A stretch of 64,000 nucleotides of DNA, from assembly GCA_964441755.1 (NCBI GenBank), contig CAYTVG010000002.1, positions 186,001 to 250,000 on the forward strand, given 5' to 3'. Positions 27,415-36,016 of the stretch are shown here, one piece after another. The notes under the pieces are model-generated. The model had not been told where the DNA came from. It searched no databases and was given only the letters and a program-made list of their open reading frames with translations. This DNA is from JAUMBM01 sp964441755. Its GTDB lineage: Bacteria; Bacteroidota; Bacteroidia; Chitinophagales; Saprospiraceae. A program made the translations under genes and the position numbers. Numbering within the stretch: position 1 is the first letter of the stretch; each line of letters begins with the position of its first letter.

Positions 27415-27780
27415 TCGTTTTACATGGGATTTAACATCGGGTCGTGAGATTCTCCTATATTCAACCGAAAGTGAAGGGGGAGAGTACAGTTGCCAAAAAA
27501 AAATACAAAGTATTGATTTTTAATTTTTTATTTGCATAAAAAAGGGAGCGCATAGCTGCATGAATCCACCCGCCCGAATTTAAACCCAAATTTAGGCTTA
27601 TTCCTGTTAGTACTCAAAGAATTGACGAACGAATTTTTGGTAGTTGATAAACCATGCTGCGCATGCTGTGCGTTATACTATTGAGGGTGGCGTATATTTG
27701 TCGTCGCTGAAAGGCCCGACCTTCTCAGGCTAAGGCGGAAAAGCGGCTAACCCGATTGAATAATTGAAAAAGTAAAAAAG
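27415..27780. other. gene-free interval between rnd and the AsmA-like gene
   Basis: A 366-bp divergent region. It contains an exact -7 box (27693-27700) for the + strand gene and an A-rich tract around 27496-27545. No small ORF or hairpin of note is present. Confidence 0.6.
27693..27700 (+). promoter_or_regulatory. -7 box of the AsmA-like gene (TATATTTG)
   Basis: An exact TAnnTTTG, 80 nt upstream of the ATG at 27781; predicted leader of about 75 nt. Confidence 0.55.
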
Positions 27781-30700
27781 ATGAATGTCAAACGGCTGGT
27801 AGTTGCCTTGGGGCTGGTGTTGGTTGTGCTGTTGGGGGTGGTGGTAGCCATTCCGCTGTTCTACAAGTCGGCACTCCTCGACTTGGTAAAAGTGGAAATT
27901 AATAAAAATGTAAGGGCAAAAGTCGACTTTGCGTCTCTTGATGTGTCGTTGCTTCGTTCTTTCCCCAATCTGGAGTTGGGACTCAATGAGATCAGCGTAG
28001 TTGGCATTGATACTTTCGAGGGGCTTCCACTCTTCAAGGCTAAAACACTTGCACTCTCGCTGGATTTGATGACTGTCATCAGGGGAGGGGAAGTTGAGAT
28101 ACAGGAAATCGCGCTGGTTGAGCCTGATATACAAGTGCATGTACTGGCTAACGGGCTTGCCAATTACGACATTGCTATTCCTGCAGAAGAGCAGGTTGAG
28201 GAAAAGCCAGCTGATTATAGTGGCTTTGCACTCTCGTTGGAATCGTATCGGGTAGAGTCAGGGCGGCTGTACTACGATGATCAGTTGTCTGCTATGCGGG
28301 TCTCTGTGGCAGGACTAAATCATAGTGGCAGTGGACAGTTTACGCAGGATGTTTTTGACCTCACCACAGAAACTACCATTGACAGCCTTCTTCTTAGCTT
28401 CGATGGTATAGAATATCTTGATAAAGCAAGAGCTTCTCTTAAGGCTGTTTTTAATATAAATCTGCCCGAAAATAAATACACGCTCAAGGAAAATGAGCTG
28501 GTGCTGAACGCCCTCAAGCTTATGGCAGATGGCTTCGTACAACTCAATGAGCAGGATATAGTCATGGATATGAAGCTTAAGGCTCCGGACAATGATTTCC
28601 GGCAGCTTTGGTCCATAGTGCCTAATGCATTCATTGAGGGGTATGAGCAGGTGGATATCGACGGGCAATTTTCGCTGGAAGCTCAGATGACGGGTACGTA
28701 TAGTGGCAGCCCCGAGCGTATACCTGCTTTTTCACTCAAAGCATCGGTGCGCAATGGCAAGGTAAAATATCCGGATCTGCCAATGGGTATTGCCGATATT
28801 CAGGCAGATTTGGCTATTGAAAGTCCTCAGGATAAGCTGGATGGGATGCGTATACATCTTTCCAAAGGCAATTTGACGGTGGGCGGTGATCCTTTCCGCA
28901 CCAAAATGTTGTTGCTGACACCCATCAGCGATCCGAATATAGACTTGCTGGTCAATGGTACCATCGACCTGAGTAAATGGGCAAAGGCTTTTCCTATACC
29001 AGATGTAGATGAAATGAGTGGTCGAATTGTGGCTGATGTAGACGTTAAGGCTCGCATGTCGGACATGGATGCTGCTCGCTATGATCAGCTCAATATTAAT
29101 GGCAAGGTGGATGTCTCCAACATTCGCTATAAAGCTACAGATTTGCCGCTGGTAGTTGTCAAAGAAGCCAACGCTGTATTTACTCCCCGCAATATGCAGA
29201 TTGGCAAACTTGACATGACGCTGGGCAGGAGCGATTTGTCGGGTTCTGGGTACATAGACAATGTACTTGCTTACTTAATGCCCGAAAAAACCATGACCGG
29301 CCAGTTTACTCTGCAGTCACGCATGTTTGATGTTGATGAGTGGATGGAGGATGAATCTGTGGTTGTGGCTGCGGAGCCCCTGCCCCCTGCCATGGCAGCA
29401 GCCAGGGCTGCTGCTGCTGCCCCTGCAGAATCATCGGAAGTATTCGATCGATTTGATTTTCTCGTCACCGCCAGGGTTGACGAAATCCGCTACGACGTAT
29501 ATAAGATTAAGAATGCTTCGGCCAACGGAAGAATTACGCCCAACTACATGGTCTTTGAAAATGCTAAAGCCTATATAGGCGATAGTGATTTTAGTGGCTC
29601 GGGTAAGCTTTACAATGCCTTTGATTATGCTTTTGCCAATGGTATCCTCGGAGGAGAATTCGAAATTGCGTCCAATTACCTGAACGTTAACCAGTTTATG
29701 AGTGATACCGAAACGGCACCCACCGCCGCTGCCGTTCAGGCACAGCCCGAGACACCGCTGGAGGTGTTTTTGGTGCCCGAGAACATGGATCTGACAATCG
29801 CTATGAAGGCGCAAAAGGTGGATTACACCAATCTGCCGCTGACCAATGTTACCGGTAAGATGGTTATTCGGGATGAGCAATTATTTATCGAAGATGGTGT
29901 CGGGAATCTGCTGGGGGGTAAGGTACTTATTGATGCGCTTTATGATACCCAGAATCCTGATAAGCCTTATTACAGTTGTAAGCTGGATCTACAATCACTC
30001 GATTTCCAGGAGTCATTTGTATCCTTTAACACCTTTCAAAAATTGGCACCTGTAGGGAAATTCATTCAGGGGAAGTTTAATACCAGCCTGGTCATGGATG
30101 GCGATCTTGGTAAAGATATGATGCCGTTGCTGGGTACACTGAATATCGATGGCTTTATAGAGACCCTCAACGGGGTCATCAACGGTTATGCTCCTGTCAC
30201 AGCTGTCGGTAACGCACTGAACATAAAAGAACTGAAGGAGTCTGTCCGCCTTGACAATCTTAAGAGTTGGTTCAGTATTCGCAACGGGCTGGTAGAGGTA
30301 AAGCCTTTTGACTGGAATGTAAAAGATATAAAAATGCAGGTCAGCGGTAAACACGGGCTCGACCAGCAGATGAATTACCGCCTGCTTGCTCGTATACCCA
30401 GCGAGAAGTTAACTTCTACTACTGCTGGCCAGGCGGTTAGCCAAAGCCTCAATCAACTTCTCGGGCAGGCAAGGGGGCTCGGGATTAATATTGCCCAGCC
30501 TCAGTATCTCAATGTACAAATAGACCTTAGTGGCAGCATTACCAAGCCGGCCGTGGCACTCAAAATGTTGCCGCCTGAGGGGCAGGCAACAGCTGCAGAA
30601 GCTGCTAAAGGGGTTGTTGCGCAGCAGTCGGAGGAGCTCAGGCAGGAGGCACAAAGGCAGCTGGACCAGGCTAAAGGCCAGCTCGAGGGTGCAGCCAACA

Positions 30701-30906
30701 AAGCGGCTGATTCTGTCAGGAATCTCGCTAATAGAAAAGCAGAAGAGCTTCAGCAGGAGGCTGCCCGCGCAGCACGTGAAAAATTGGGAGGGGTAGTTGA
30801 TTCCGCAGCGCTCAAGAAAGTTGAGGAGCAGGGGCAGCAAACCATAGACCAGATCAAGGACAATCTGCAGCAGTGGAATCCGCTAAAGCGAAGAAAAAAT
30901 AACTAA
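27781..30906 (+). CDS. AsmA/TamB-like inner-membrane-anchored protein
   Basis: A 1041-residue protein. One N-terminal membrane anchor (about 5-28) is followed by a long periplasmic part of repeated beta-strands. The start (VDFASLDVSLLRSFPNLELGLNEISVVG) and the AsmA_2-like C-terminal region (about 760-930) identify the AsmA superfamily, whose members bridge inner and outer membrane and are implicated in phospholipid transport. Two low-complexity parts stand out: an Ala/Pro-rich linker (about 530-555) and a Gln/Ala/Glu-rich coiled coil (about 940-1035) ending in a basic tail. The coiled coil is not a usual AsmA feature. The gene is monocistronic with its own promoter and terminator. Confidence 0.85.
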   Translation: MNVKRLVVALGLVLVVLLGVVVAIPLFYKSALLDLVKVEINKNVRAKVDFASLDVSLLRSFPNLELGLNEISVVGIDTFEGLPLFKAKTLALSLDLMTVIRGGEVEIQEIALVEPDIQVHVLANGLANYDIAIPAEEQVEEKPADYSGFALSLESYRVESGRLYYDDQLSAMRVSVAGLNHSGSGQFTQDVFDLTTETTIDSLLLSFDGIEYLDKARASLKAVFNINLPENKYTLKENELVLNALKLMADGFVQLNEQDIVMDMKLKAPDNDFRQLWSIVPNAFIEGYEQVDIDGQFSLEAQMTGTYSGSPERIPAFSLKASVRNGKVKYPDLPMGIADIQADLAIESPQDKLDGMRIHLSKGNLTVGGDPFRTKMLLLTPISDPNIDLLVNGTIDLSKWAKAFPIPDVDEMSGRIVADVDVKARMSDMDAARYDQLNINGKVDVSNIRYKATDLPLVVVKEANAVFTPRNMQIGKLDMTLGRSDLSGSGYIDNVLAYLMPEKTMTGQFTLQSRMFDVDEWMEDESVVVAAEPLPPAMAAARAAAAAPAESSEVFDRFDFLVTARVDEIRYDVYKIKNASANGRITPNYMVFENAKAYIGDSDFSGSGKLYNAFDYAFANGILGGEFEIASNYLNVNQFMSDTETAPTAAAVQAQPETPLEVFLVPENMDLTIAMKAQKVDYTNLPLTNVTGKMVIRDEQLFIEDGVGNLLGGKVLIDALYDTQNPDKPYYSCKLDLQSLDFQESFVSFNTFQKLAPVGKFIQGKFNTSLVMDGDLGKDMMPLLGTLNIDGFIETLNGVINGYAPVTAVGNALNIKELKESVRLDNLKSWFSIRNGLVEVKPFDWNVKDIKMQVSGKHGLDQQMNYRLLARIPSEKLTSTTAGQAVSQSLNQLLGQARGLGINIAQPQYLNVQIDLSGSITKPAVALKMLPPEGQATAAEAAKGVVAQQSEELRQEAQRQLDQAKGQLEGAANKAADSVRNLANRKAEELQQEAARAAREKLGGVVDSAALKKVEEQGQQTIDQIKDNLQQWNPLKRRKNN

Positions 30907-30912
30907 TAATTA

Positions 30913-30958
30913 CTCTAATTAGCTATGCACGGCCCAGGCCGTGTACAGCTTATTAGAG
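30913..30958. repeat. nested inverted repeat after the AsmA-like stop codon
   Basis: A nearly complete 46-nt palindrome. The outer arms are CTCTAAT/ATTAGAG, the middle AGCT/AGCT and the inner CACGGCC/GGCCGTG around CA. There is no T-run, and the next hairpin is the better terminator. It may stabilise the mRNA 3' end. Confidence 0.55.
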
Positions 30959-30974
30959 TCAGCCGGAAAAAGAA

Positions 30975-31003
30975 AAAGCGCCATTGTACTGCAATGGCGC
31001 TTT
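30975..31003 (+). terminator. intrinsic terminator of the AsmA-like gene
   Basis: A 12-bp stem AAAGCGCCATTG/CAATGGCGCTTT with a 5-nt loop is flanked by A and T runs. It can also act on the - strand. Confidence 0.8.
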
Positions 31004-31240
31004 CTGTAAGAATCTGTTGAAGGTTCGCTCTGAAAATCAACTCGGATAAACTATATATAAGATACTTCAAAGTTGAAAAACGTTGCCTGAAGAATTTTTT
31101 TTTATTTTTTTCTTTTACAAAGCCTGAATGATACGGTGTTGCCAAGGCCAAACAGGCCAGTTGCAATGGTAATGTGACCGTTTCGTAAATGTATGCTGCG
31201 TACTTATAAGCATAATATTTATTTGTTTTATTTTTGGCAA

Positions 31241-31318
31241 GTTATTTCGAGTTAAGCTTTAATCATAGGGATGACTTGTCGAGCCCTGCAGCCTTCGGTG
31301 GCTGCAGGGCTCTTTTAC
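31241..31318 (+). ncRNA. possible short intergenic RNA
   Basis: A -7-like box TATTTTTG lies at 31229-31236. About 40 nt later a strong hairpin, GAGCCCTGCAGCC/GGCTGCAGGGCTC with loop TTCGGT (31281-31312), is followed by TTTTACTTTT. No + strand gene ends here except the AsmA-like gene, which already has its terminator 280 bp upstream. The hairpin would therefore end a separate RNA of about 75-80 nt. No known RNA family is recognised. Confidence 0.3.
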
Positions 31319-31451
31319 TTTTGGCAATAAGCAAAAAACACAGCTTTTAAAAAGGCCATACGGCATGCGTGTTCGTGGAAAAATTTTTAAGGAAGAGAAG
31401 GAGTAAGGGCAAAAAAAAAGTAGCCCCTGTAAAGGAGCTACTTTGAAAGGG

Positions 31452-31534
31452 TGCCGAAGATGGGAGTCGAACCCATACGCCCGATGGACACACGCCCCTG
31501 AAACGTGCGCGTCTACCAATTCCGCCACTTCGGC
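31452..31534 (-). tRNA. tRNA-Leu (anticodon CAG)
   Basis: An 83-nt class II tRNA. The acceptor arms GCCGAAG/CTTCGGC pair fully, and the D arm carries TTGGTAGA. The anticodon loop TTCAGGG gives CAG (complement of 31498-31500). A long variable arm follows, and the T arm is GGGTTCGACTCCC. The discriminator is A. CCA is not encoded (the DNA continues CCC), so it must be added by the CCA enzyme. Confidence 0.95.
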
Positions 31535-31563
31535 TAAAGTGGTACAAAATTACAAGAGCAGAG

Positions 31564-31647
31564 TACCGAAGGCGGGAATCGAACCCGCACGATATTGCTA
31601 TCACTGGATTTTGAGTCCAGCGCGTCTACCAGTTCCGCCACTTCGGC
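31564..31647 (-). tRNA. tRNA-Leu (anticodon CAA)
   Basis: An 84-nt class II tRNA, probably co-transcribed with the tRNA-Leu(CAG) gene 29 nt downstream. The acceptor arm GCCGAAG is identical to its neighbour's; the 3' strand CTTCGGT leaves a G-U first pair. The anticodon loop CTCAAAA gives CAA (complement of 31611-31613), reading UUG. CCA is not encoded. Confidence 0.95.
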
Positions 31648-31681
31648 TGACGGGTCAACCGATATTAAATTGCCCTTGCAA

Positions 31682-32209
31682 TTAGTGCGGTGCAAATTTA
31701 GAAAGGTTTTCTCTAATGCGCAACAAATATCTCTTTTTTAAATAAAAATTTTTCAAGGCTTCCAGCTGCTGAGCAGACAGGGGATAGACGACACCTCCCT
31801 CTAGTGCCTGATTGAGTGCTTGTTGACAATTTTGCTCGAGGTCTTCAACGGTCGCCTTGAGTTGTTGGATTGCGTGGGGTTCGGGATTCAATTCTGCTTC
31901 CATGAGTGCTTCGTTGAGTTCCATGACCTCCATAAGAAAATCCTGAGGAAGTTTCTGTTGACCTTCTTCCGGCAGTGCATCCTGCAACTGCAACAAGTGT
32001 TTGATACGACGATCAAAGTCTGACAGCACCAGCCAGGCTTCATTGTTGAGGCTGGCCATTTCCAGTGCATGCTGCTGTGCTTCGGTGGTCTCCAATGTAT
32101 GGAAATCGGGATGGAAGCGCTTGCTGTTGAGCAGAAAGCGCTTCCGCAGCAGGGATTCGTCAATCTCGACAGCGGGTGGCAGGTCGAAAAAATCGAAATA
32201 ATTGGTCAT
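31682..32209 (-). CDS. hscB: Fe-S cluster co-chaperone HscB
   Basis: A 175-residue J-protein. The N-terminal J-domain (1-75) has the HPD motif at residues 33-35 (RFHPDF) and the HscB-type start MTNYFDFFDLP. The C-terminal three-helix bundle (about 85-170) includes DFLMEVMELNEAL, the segment that binds IscU in HscB proteins. It would stimulate HscA ATPase during Fe-S cluster transfer. The ATG overlaps the rseP stop codon by one base (TAATG), so translation is probably coupled. No isc genes are adjacent. Confidence 0.92.
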   Translation of the reverse strand: MTNYFDFFDLPPAVEIDESLLRKRFLLNSKRFHPDFHTLETTEAQQHALEMASLNNEAWLVLSDFDRRIKHLLQLQDALPEEGQQKLPQDFLMEVMELNEALMEAELNPEPHAIQQLKATVEDLEQNCQQALNQALEGGVVYPLSAQQLEALKNFYLKKRYLLRIRENLSKFAPH

Positions 32210-33546
32210 TACTTAAACAGGTATCTTACAATATCCAGGCCATTGGCATAGACAACCAGCCCAAGAACAATAATAAAGCCAACCATGGTAGCAGTCTCCA
32301 TAAACTTATCGCTGGGCTTGCGGCCGCTGACAACCTCATACAGCAGGAACACGACATGACCTCCGTCCAGGGCTGGTATCGGCAGCAAGTTCATGAATGC
32401 CAAGATGAGCGACAGTATGGCCGTCATGGTCCAAAAGCGTTCCCACATCCATTGATCACCAAACATTTTGCCGATGGATGCAAATCCGCCCAGGCTTTCA
32501 CTGGCTTTGATGCGACCGCGAAAAATTTGTCCGAATGCTTTTACCTGATCATTGAGAAATCCCCAGCCTTTGCTTATGCCGGCAGGAACGGCAGCCAGCA
32601 GGCTGTATTCTTTACGGGCAGTATCAAAAAAATAGGTCTCGTTGTAGGGAGCAACGCCTATACGCCCTTCAGGCGTAGTCGTCATTTCGATGTTTTTGAC
32701 TTCACCCTTTCTGATGGCTGTGACGGTGACCTGCTGACTTGGGAGTTGGCTCACCTGTTGCAGGAAAACATCAAAAAAAGGTGTGGGCTGTCCATTGAGG
32801 GCGATTATCGAATCGCCCACCATAAGGCCTCCTTTTTCAGCAGGGCTTCCTTCTGCAATGCCTGCAGCCACAAATGGAAAGCGCCCCGCAAATAAGCGCT
32901 TGTCTTTATTTTCATGGCTGGTCAGCAGTCCGACCATGGAGGCATCTACTGCCAAGTCCAACGGCTTGCCCTCCCGTTCAATGTTGATAACCTTAGCATC
33001 ATTGATGATAATTTCACGAACGACAAAGCGGTCGGAGAAACGTTCCATGGGCTTGCCGTCAACACCTGTCACTTTATCACCATTCTGAAGGCCCATCTGC
33101 TGGCCAAGGCTGTCTACGTAGATGCCGTAACGCATATTCTGGGCAGGCATGTATTCCTCTCCATAGGCCCATAGGACCATAGCAAAGATGAAGAAACCCA
33201 GCAAAAAATTGACGGTTACACCGCCCAGCATGATAATGAGTCGCTGCCATGCCGGCTTGGTGCGAAATTCCCAGGGCTGGGGTTCGTTGGCGAGCTGTGC
33301 GGCATCGAAACTCTCGTCGACCATGCCGCTGATTTTTACATAGCCCCCCAGCGGCAACCAGCCAATACCATATTCAGTTTCTCCAATTTTTTTCTTGAAG
33401 AGCTCAAATCCAGGATTGAAAAAGAGATAAAATTTTTCTACCCGTGTGCCAAACCAGCGAGCGGGTGCAAAATGACCAAATTCGTGTAACACGATCAGCA
33501 GAGAAAGGCTGAGCATGAGCTGGCCAACCATAATCAATACATCCAT
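32209..33546 (-). CDS. rseP: RIP metalloprotease RseP (site-2 protease)
   Basis: A 445-residue M50 intramembrane zinc protease. The zinc motif HEFGH is at residues 21-25 in the first membrane segment. A PDZ domain (about 205-290; GSPAEKGGLMVGDSIIALNGQ) is periplasmic. The C-terminal membrane part has NLLPIPALDGGH, which supplies the third zinc ligand. RseP cleaves transmembrane anti-sigma factors and signal-peptide remnants. The start MDVLIMVGQLML is the only plausible one. It forms an overlapping pair with hscB downstream. Confidence 0.96.
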   Translation of the reverse strand: MDVLIMVGQLMLSLSLLIVLHEFGHFAPARWFGTRVEKFYLFFNPGFELFKKKIGETEYGIGWLPLGGYVKISGMVDESFDAAQLANEPQPWEFRTKPAWQRLIIMLGGVTVNFLLGFFIFAMVLWAYGEEYMPAQNMRYGIYVDSLGQQMGLQNGDKVTGVDGKPMERFSDRFVVREIIINDAKVINIEREGKPLDLAVDASMVGLLTSHENKDKRLFAGRFPFVAAGIAEGSPAEKGGLMVGDSIIALNGQPTPFFDVFLQQVSQLPSQQVTVTAIRKGEVKNIEMTTTPEGRIGVAPYNETYFFDTARKEYSLLAAVPAGISKGWGFLNDQVKAFGQIFRGRIKASESLGGFASIGKMFGDQWMWERFWTMTAILSLILAFMNLLPIPALDGGHVVFLLYEVVSGRKPSDKFMETATMVGFIIVLGLVVYANGLDIVRYLFK

Positions 33547-33725
33547 ATAGCGGAAAATTCGACGTTTAAACGGAGTTTTGAATCAATGTTTGTTTGCTAG
33601 TTTCCCAGCAAAATCCAGATAGCCAGGAGAAAACTTCTGTAACGCAGACTTAAGTGTCAATATACCTGGCCTGTATTCAGGATGTGCTGTCATACAAATA
33701 TGCGAGTCAAAGGTAGCACAAAAGG

Positions 33726-33753
33726 CTTAGAGCGTGTTCGGGATTTTCTCACC
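33726..33753. repeat. palindromic dispersed repeat, copy B (one arm clear)
   Basis: It begins CTTAGAGCGTGTTCGGGATT and continues TTCTCACC. The first part is near-identical to the left arm of copy A (8257 onward), and the whole resembles the reverse complement of its right arm. ATGTTCCGCGG at 33770-33780 corresponds to the inner TGTTCCGGG of copy A, but the second outer arm is not found. Confidence 0.65.
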
Positions 33754-34096
33754 AAAGTTAAAAATGGTTTATGTTCCGCGGCTTTCACTCTTTATTTCTA
33801 GCCGGCTGCTACTGGCTATATTTCTTTTAAAGCGAGAAAGTGCGAAAAAATTCTTTTTGGCTTACGGAGATAATGCCACTTTCAGCTCAGCGAATTTAGC
33901 GGTATTGCTTCCCTCGCATACTAGATTGATTGCTCACTTACTAGCTAAGCAAGTAACAATTGCATGCCTTGCTTGGTTGCGCTTGTCGCATACAGGGGAT
34001 AAATTTTGTGAGATTGTGGATGTCTCAGCAGACCAAAGTCAGTTGAATATCGCTGAACAGCGGCTCAAGCTAATCAAATTGGGGGTGAGGGCGGAC

Positions 34097-34125
34097 TTGA
34101 TTTATGGGCGTAAATACTATCTTTG
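34097..34125 (+). promoter_or_regulatory. rsmE: rsmE promoter (TTG ... TATCTTTG)
   Basis: TTG (34097-34099), an 18-bp spacer and an exact -7 box TATCTTTG (34118-34125). The ATG at 34144 lies 18 nt downstream. This supports 34144 over the in-frame TTG at 34123, which overlaps the box. Confidence 0.7.
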
Positions 34126-34143
34126 CCAGCAAAGCGCGCTACT

Positions 34144-34863
34144 ATGCAGTTGTTTTATCAACAAGGGTTGCAGGAGGGCATCTGGACGATGTCCGAAGAA
34201 GAATCAAAGCACGTAATACAGGTTTTGCGGCACAAAAAGGGTGATGAGCTGAGCCTGATCGATGGACAGGGAGGCTGGTTTAGCGGCCGTATCACGGACC
34301 TGGGTAAAAGAAGCTGCGTGCTTGAAGTGACGTGCATTCGGCGGGAAGCATTCAGAGCCAATTACCGGGTTACGCTGGCTGTTGCGCCCACTAAGCGTAT
34401 GGAGCGGTTGGAGTGGCTGGTGGAGAAAGCTACTGAGCTTGGTTTTGATGAATTGATTCCACTCAGAACCAGTCGTGGCGAGCGTAGCCAACTGCGCACC
34501 GACCGTTTGGTGAGAGAAGCCATCGCTGCGACTAAACAGTCACTTCAGGCCTGGGTACCTGTCATCCGCGAGCCCATGCACCTTGAAGAGTGTCTGCTAT
34601 CCGTTAAGGCTGCTCAACGATTTATCGGGTGGTGCCCCGATGAACCACCACCACCCTTGGTGGTCAACTGTCAGCCTGCAAAAGATGTTCTTATTCTGAT
34701 CGGCCCTGAGGGTGATTTTACCGAAAAAGAGGTCGGGCTGGCCGTTGAGTTGGGTTGTCAGCCTTTCACTTTGGGAAAGGTACGTCTTCGTACAGAAACA
34801 GCTGCCTTAACGGCTTGCATGTGTGTGCGCTTTATTAATGATTTGGCTGATACAAAATCTTGA
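34144..34863 (+). CDS. rsmE: 16S rRNA m3U1498 methyltransferase RsmE
   Basis: A 239-residue SPOUT methyltransferase that methylates U1498 of 16S rRNA. It has an N-terminal PUA-like part (about 1-75; KHVIQVLRHKKGD) and the SPOUT domain with KRMERLEWLVEKATELGFDEL. The knot signature IGPEGDFTEKEV is followed by LGKVRLRTETA. The length is normal. The stop codon is 2 bp before the DUF4159 gene, so both are probably one transcript. Confidence 0.95.
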   Translation: MQLFYQQGLQEGIWTMSEEESKHVIQVLRHKKGDELSLIDGQGGWFSGRITDLGKRSCVLEVTCIRREAFRANYRVTLAVAPTKRMERLEWLVEKATELGFDELIPLRTSRGERSQLRTDRLVREAIAATKQSLQAWVPVIREPMHLEECLLSVKAAQRFIGWCPDEPPPPLVVNCQPAKDVLILIGPEGDFTEKEVGLAVELGCQPFTLGKVRLRTETAALTACMCVRFINDLADTKS

Positions 34864-34865
34864 TA

Positions 34866-35537
34866 ATGAATATTTTATATCGATCCGTGTTGCTTGTCGG
34901 GATTTTTATCCTAACCATAACTTCCTCCGCAAATGCACAGGCACGTCCGCTAAAACTTGCCCTGCTGAAATACAGTGGCGGCGGAGACTGGTATGCCAAC
35001 CCAACGGCATTACCCAATTTGGCGCGTTACTGCAATGAAACCCTGGGCACCGCTTTTGATCCTGCATATGCCACTGTAGAGGTCGGCAGTGTAAACTTAT
35101 TTAATTATCCTTTTGTGCACATGACAGGCCACGGCAACGTGGTTTTTTCTGATACAGACGCGCGCAATTTGCGGCAGTACCTGATAGGGGGAGGATTCCT
35201 GCATATCGACGATAACTACGGTATGGATCCCTATATACGGACGGCCATGAAAAAAGTTTTTCCGGAGCTTAGCTTTATAGAGCTTCCTTTTTCTCATCCT
35301 ATCTACAGTCAAAAATTTACTTTTTCGGGGGGACTTCCCAAAATCCACGAACATGATGGAAAACCTGCTCAGGGATTTGGGTTGTTTTGGGAGGATCGGT
35401 TGGTGTGCTTTTATACATACGAGACTGACCTGGGCGACGGCTGGGAGGATGCCGACGTGCACAAAGATCCGGAACAGCTGCGTCAACAAGCGCTTCGCAT
35501 GGGAGCAAACATCGTCAGATTTGCATTCCAGCAGTAA
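34866..35537 (+). CDS. exported DUF4159 protein
   Basis: A 223-residue exported protein, signal peptide about 1-25 (ending ANAQ). The DUF4159 body includes KLALLKYSGGGDWY, FVHMTGHGNVVFS, GGGFLHIDDNYGMD and the C-terminal ALRMGANIVRFAF. The fold is related to class I glutamine-amidotransferase-like proteins, but I see no catalytic triad and the function is unknown. It follows rsmE by 2 bp. The chosen ATG (34866) is two codons after a TTG in frame. Confidence 0.85.
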   Translation: MNILYRSVLLVGIFILTITSSANAQARPLKLALLKYSGGGDWYANPTALPNLARYCNETLGTAFDPAYATVEVGSVNLFNYPFVHMTGHGNVVFSDTDARNLRQYLIGGGFLHIDDNYGMDPYIRTAMKKVFPELSFIELPFSHPIYSQKFTFSGGLPKIHEHDGKPAQGFGLFWEDRLVCFYTYETDLGDGWEDADVHKDPEQLRQQALRMGANIVRFAFQQ

Positions 35538-35561
35538 CGGGTGCCGGCAAATGCACGCGAA

Positions 35562-35597
35562 AACGGCCTGAGTGGGCAGTCCCCCGCTTAGGCCGTT
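35562..35597 (+). terminator. hairpin after the rsmE-DUF4159 unit
   Basis: An 11-bp stem AACGGCCTGAG/CTTAGGCCGTT (one G-T pair) with a G/C-rich loop lies about 25 bp after the DUF4159 stop codon and is followed by ATTTTGG. Confidence 0.65.
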
Positions 35598-35800
35598 ATT
35601 TTGGTATTAGGTTAGTATGATCGTATCCGGAGTTTATGACAGGACCAGAGAGGATAATTTTTTTGGCTTGGTTTCCGGTAGCAGGCAAGTAGATGCAGAC
35701 TGTCGGATAGGTAGAAGAATACAAGAGAGTCTTGATTTTCACCTCCGATAAAAAAGTTGAAGATAATCTTATCGTGTAGAATACACTGAAAGACAAAATA

Positions 35801-36016
35801 TTACTCCCACAGGAGGTTTCGCTTATCCCTGATGTATTGTCGTACATTGAGCCAGAAAGCAGCAAAAAGGTAGAGGATGAAAGAAGAACCTAGTGTAATA
35901 AAGCTCAGGTAAATGAAGTACAATCTGACTCTGTAGGAAGCTAGTCCCATCCGGTAGCCCAAATAGCTACATACACCAAACGCTGATCGTTCTAACAGAT
36001 TTCTGATGATGGCCAT
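35801..36016 (-). CDS. PspC-domain membrane protein
   Basis: A 71-residue protein that is essentially one PspC domain: GVCSYLGYRMGLASYRVRLYF, then a hydrophobic segment (about 32-55) and a short basic tail. PspC proteins act in envelope-stress responses in Proteobacteria; small stand-alone versions are common in Bacteroidota, where their role is not established. It is separated from the upstream lipoprotein gene by 200 bp containing a strong hairpin. Its promoter is uncertain; TAGCCTTTG at 36072-36080 has one extra base. Confidence 0.8.
   Translation of the reverse strand: MAIIRNLLERSAFGVCSYLGYRMGLASYRVRLYFIYLSFITLGSSFILYLFAAFWLNVRQYIRDKRNLLWE

Larger units (their letters stand above)
30907..31451. 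other. gene-free interval with three hairpins
   Basis: The interval lies between the AsmA-like gene and two convergent tRNA-Leu genes. It holds a hairpin just after the AsmA-like stop codon (30913-30958), a canonical terminator (30975-31003), an AT-rich stretch, and a possible short RNA with its own promoter box and terminator (31229-31318). No coding frame is credible. Confidence 0.65.
33547..34143. other. gene-free interval between rseP and rsmE
   Basis: About 600 bp between divergent genes. It contains one arm of the palindromic repeat (33726-33753) and a good rsmE promoter (34097-34125). An open frame across about 33734-34216 has no recognisable protein features and runs into rsmE, so I regard it as non-coding. 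The 340 bp after the repeat have no assigned role. Confidence 0.6.

Noticed and set aside
31259..31685. Several open frames across the tRNA-Leu pair
   Set aside because: They run through two complete tRNA genes whose cloverleaf structures are unambiguous.
33734..34216. Open frame of 160 codons between rseP and rsmE
   Set aside because: It starts inside the palindromic repeat, overlaps the rsmE promoter and start, and its composition shows no domain, signal peptide or family resemblance.
34895..34912. GTCGGGATTTTTATCC near the DUF4159 start as another copy of the palindromic repeat
   Set aside because: It lies in the signal-peptide coding region and shares only CGGGATTTT with the repeat, without border or second arm.
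35596..35865. Open frame of 89 codons downstream of pspC
   Set aside because: It overlaps the pspC 3' end in another frame and shows no family features or start signal.
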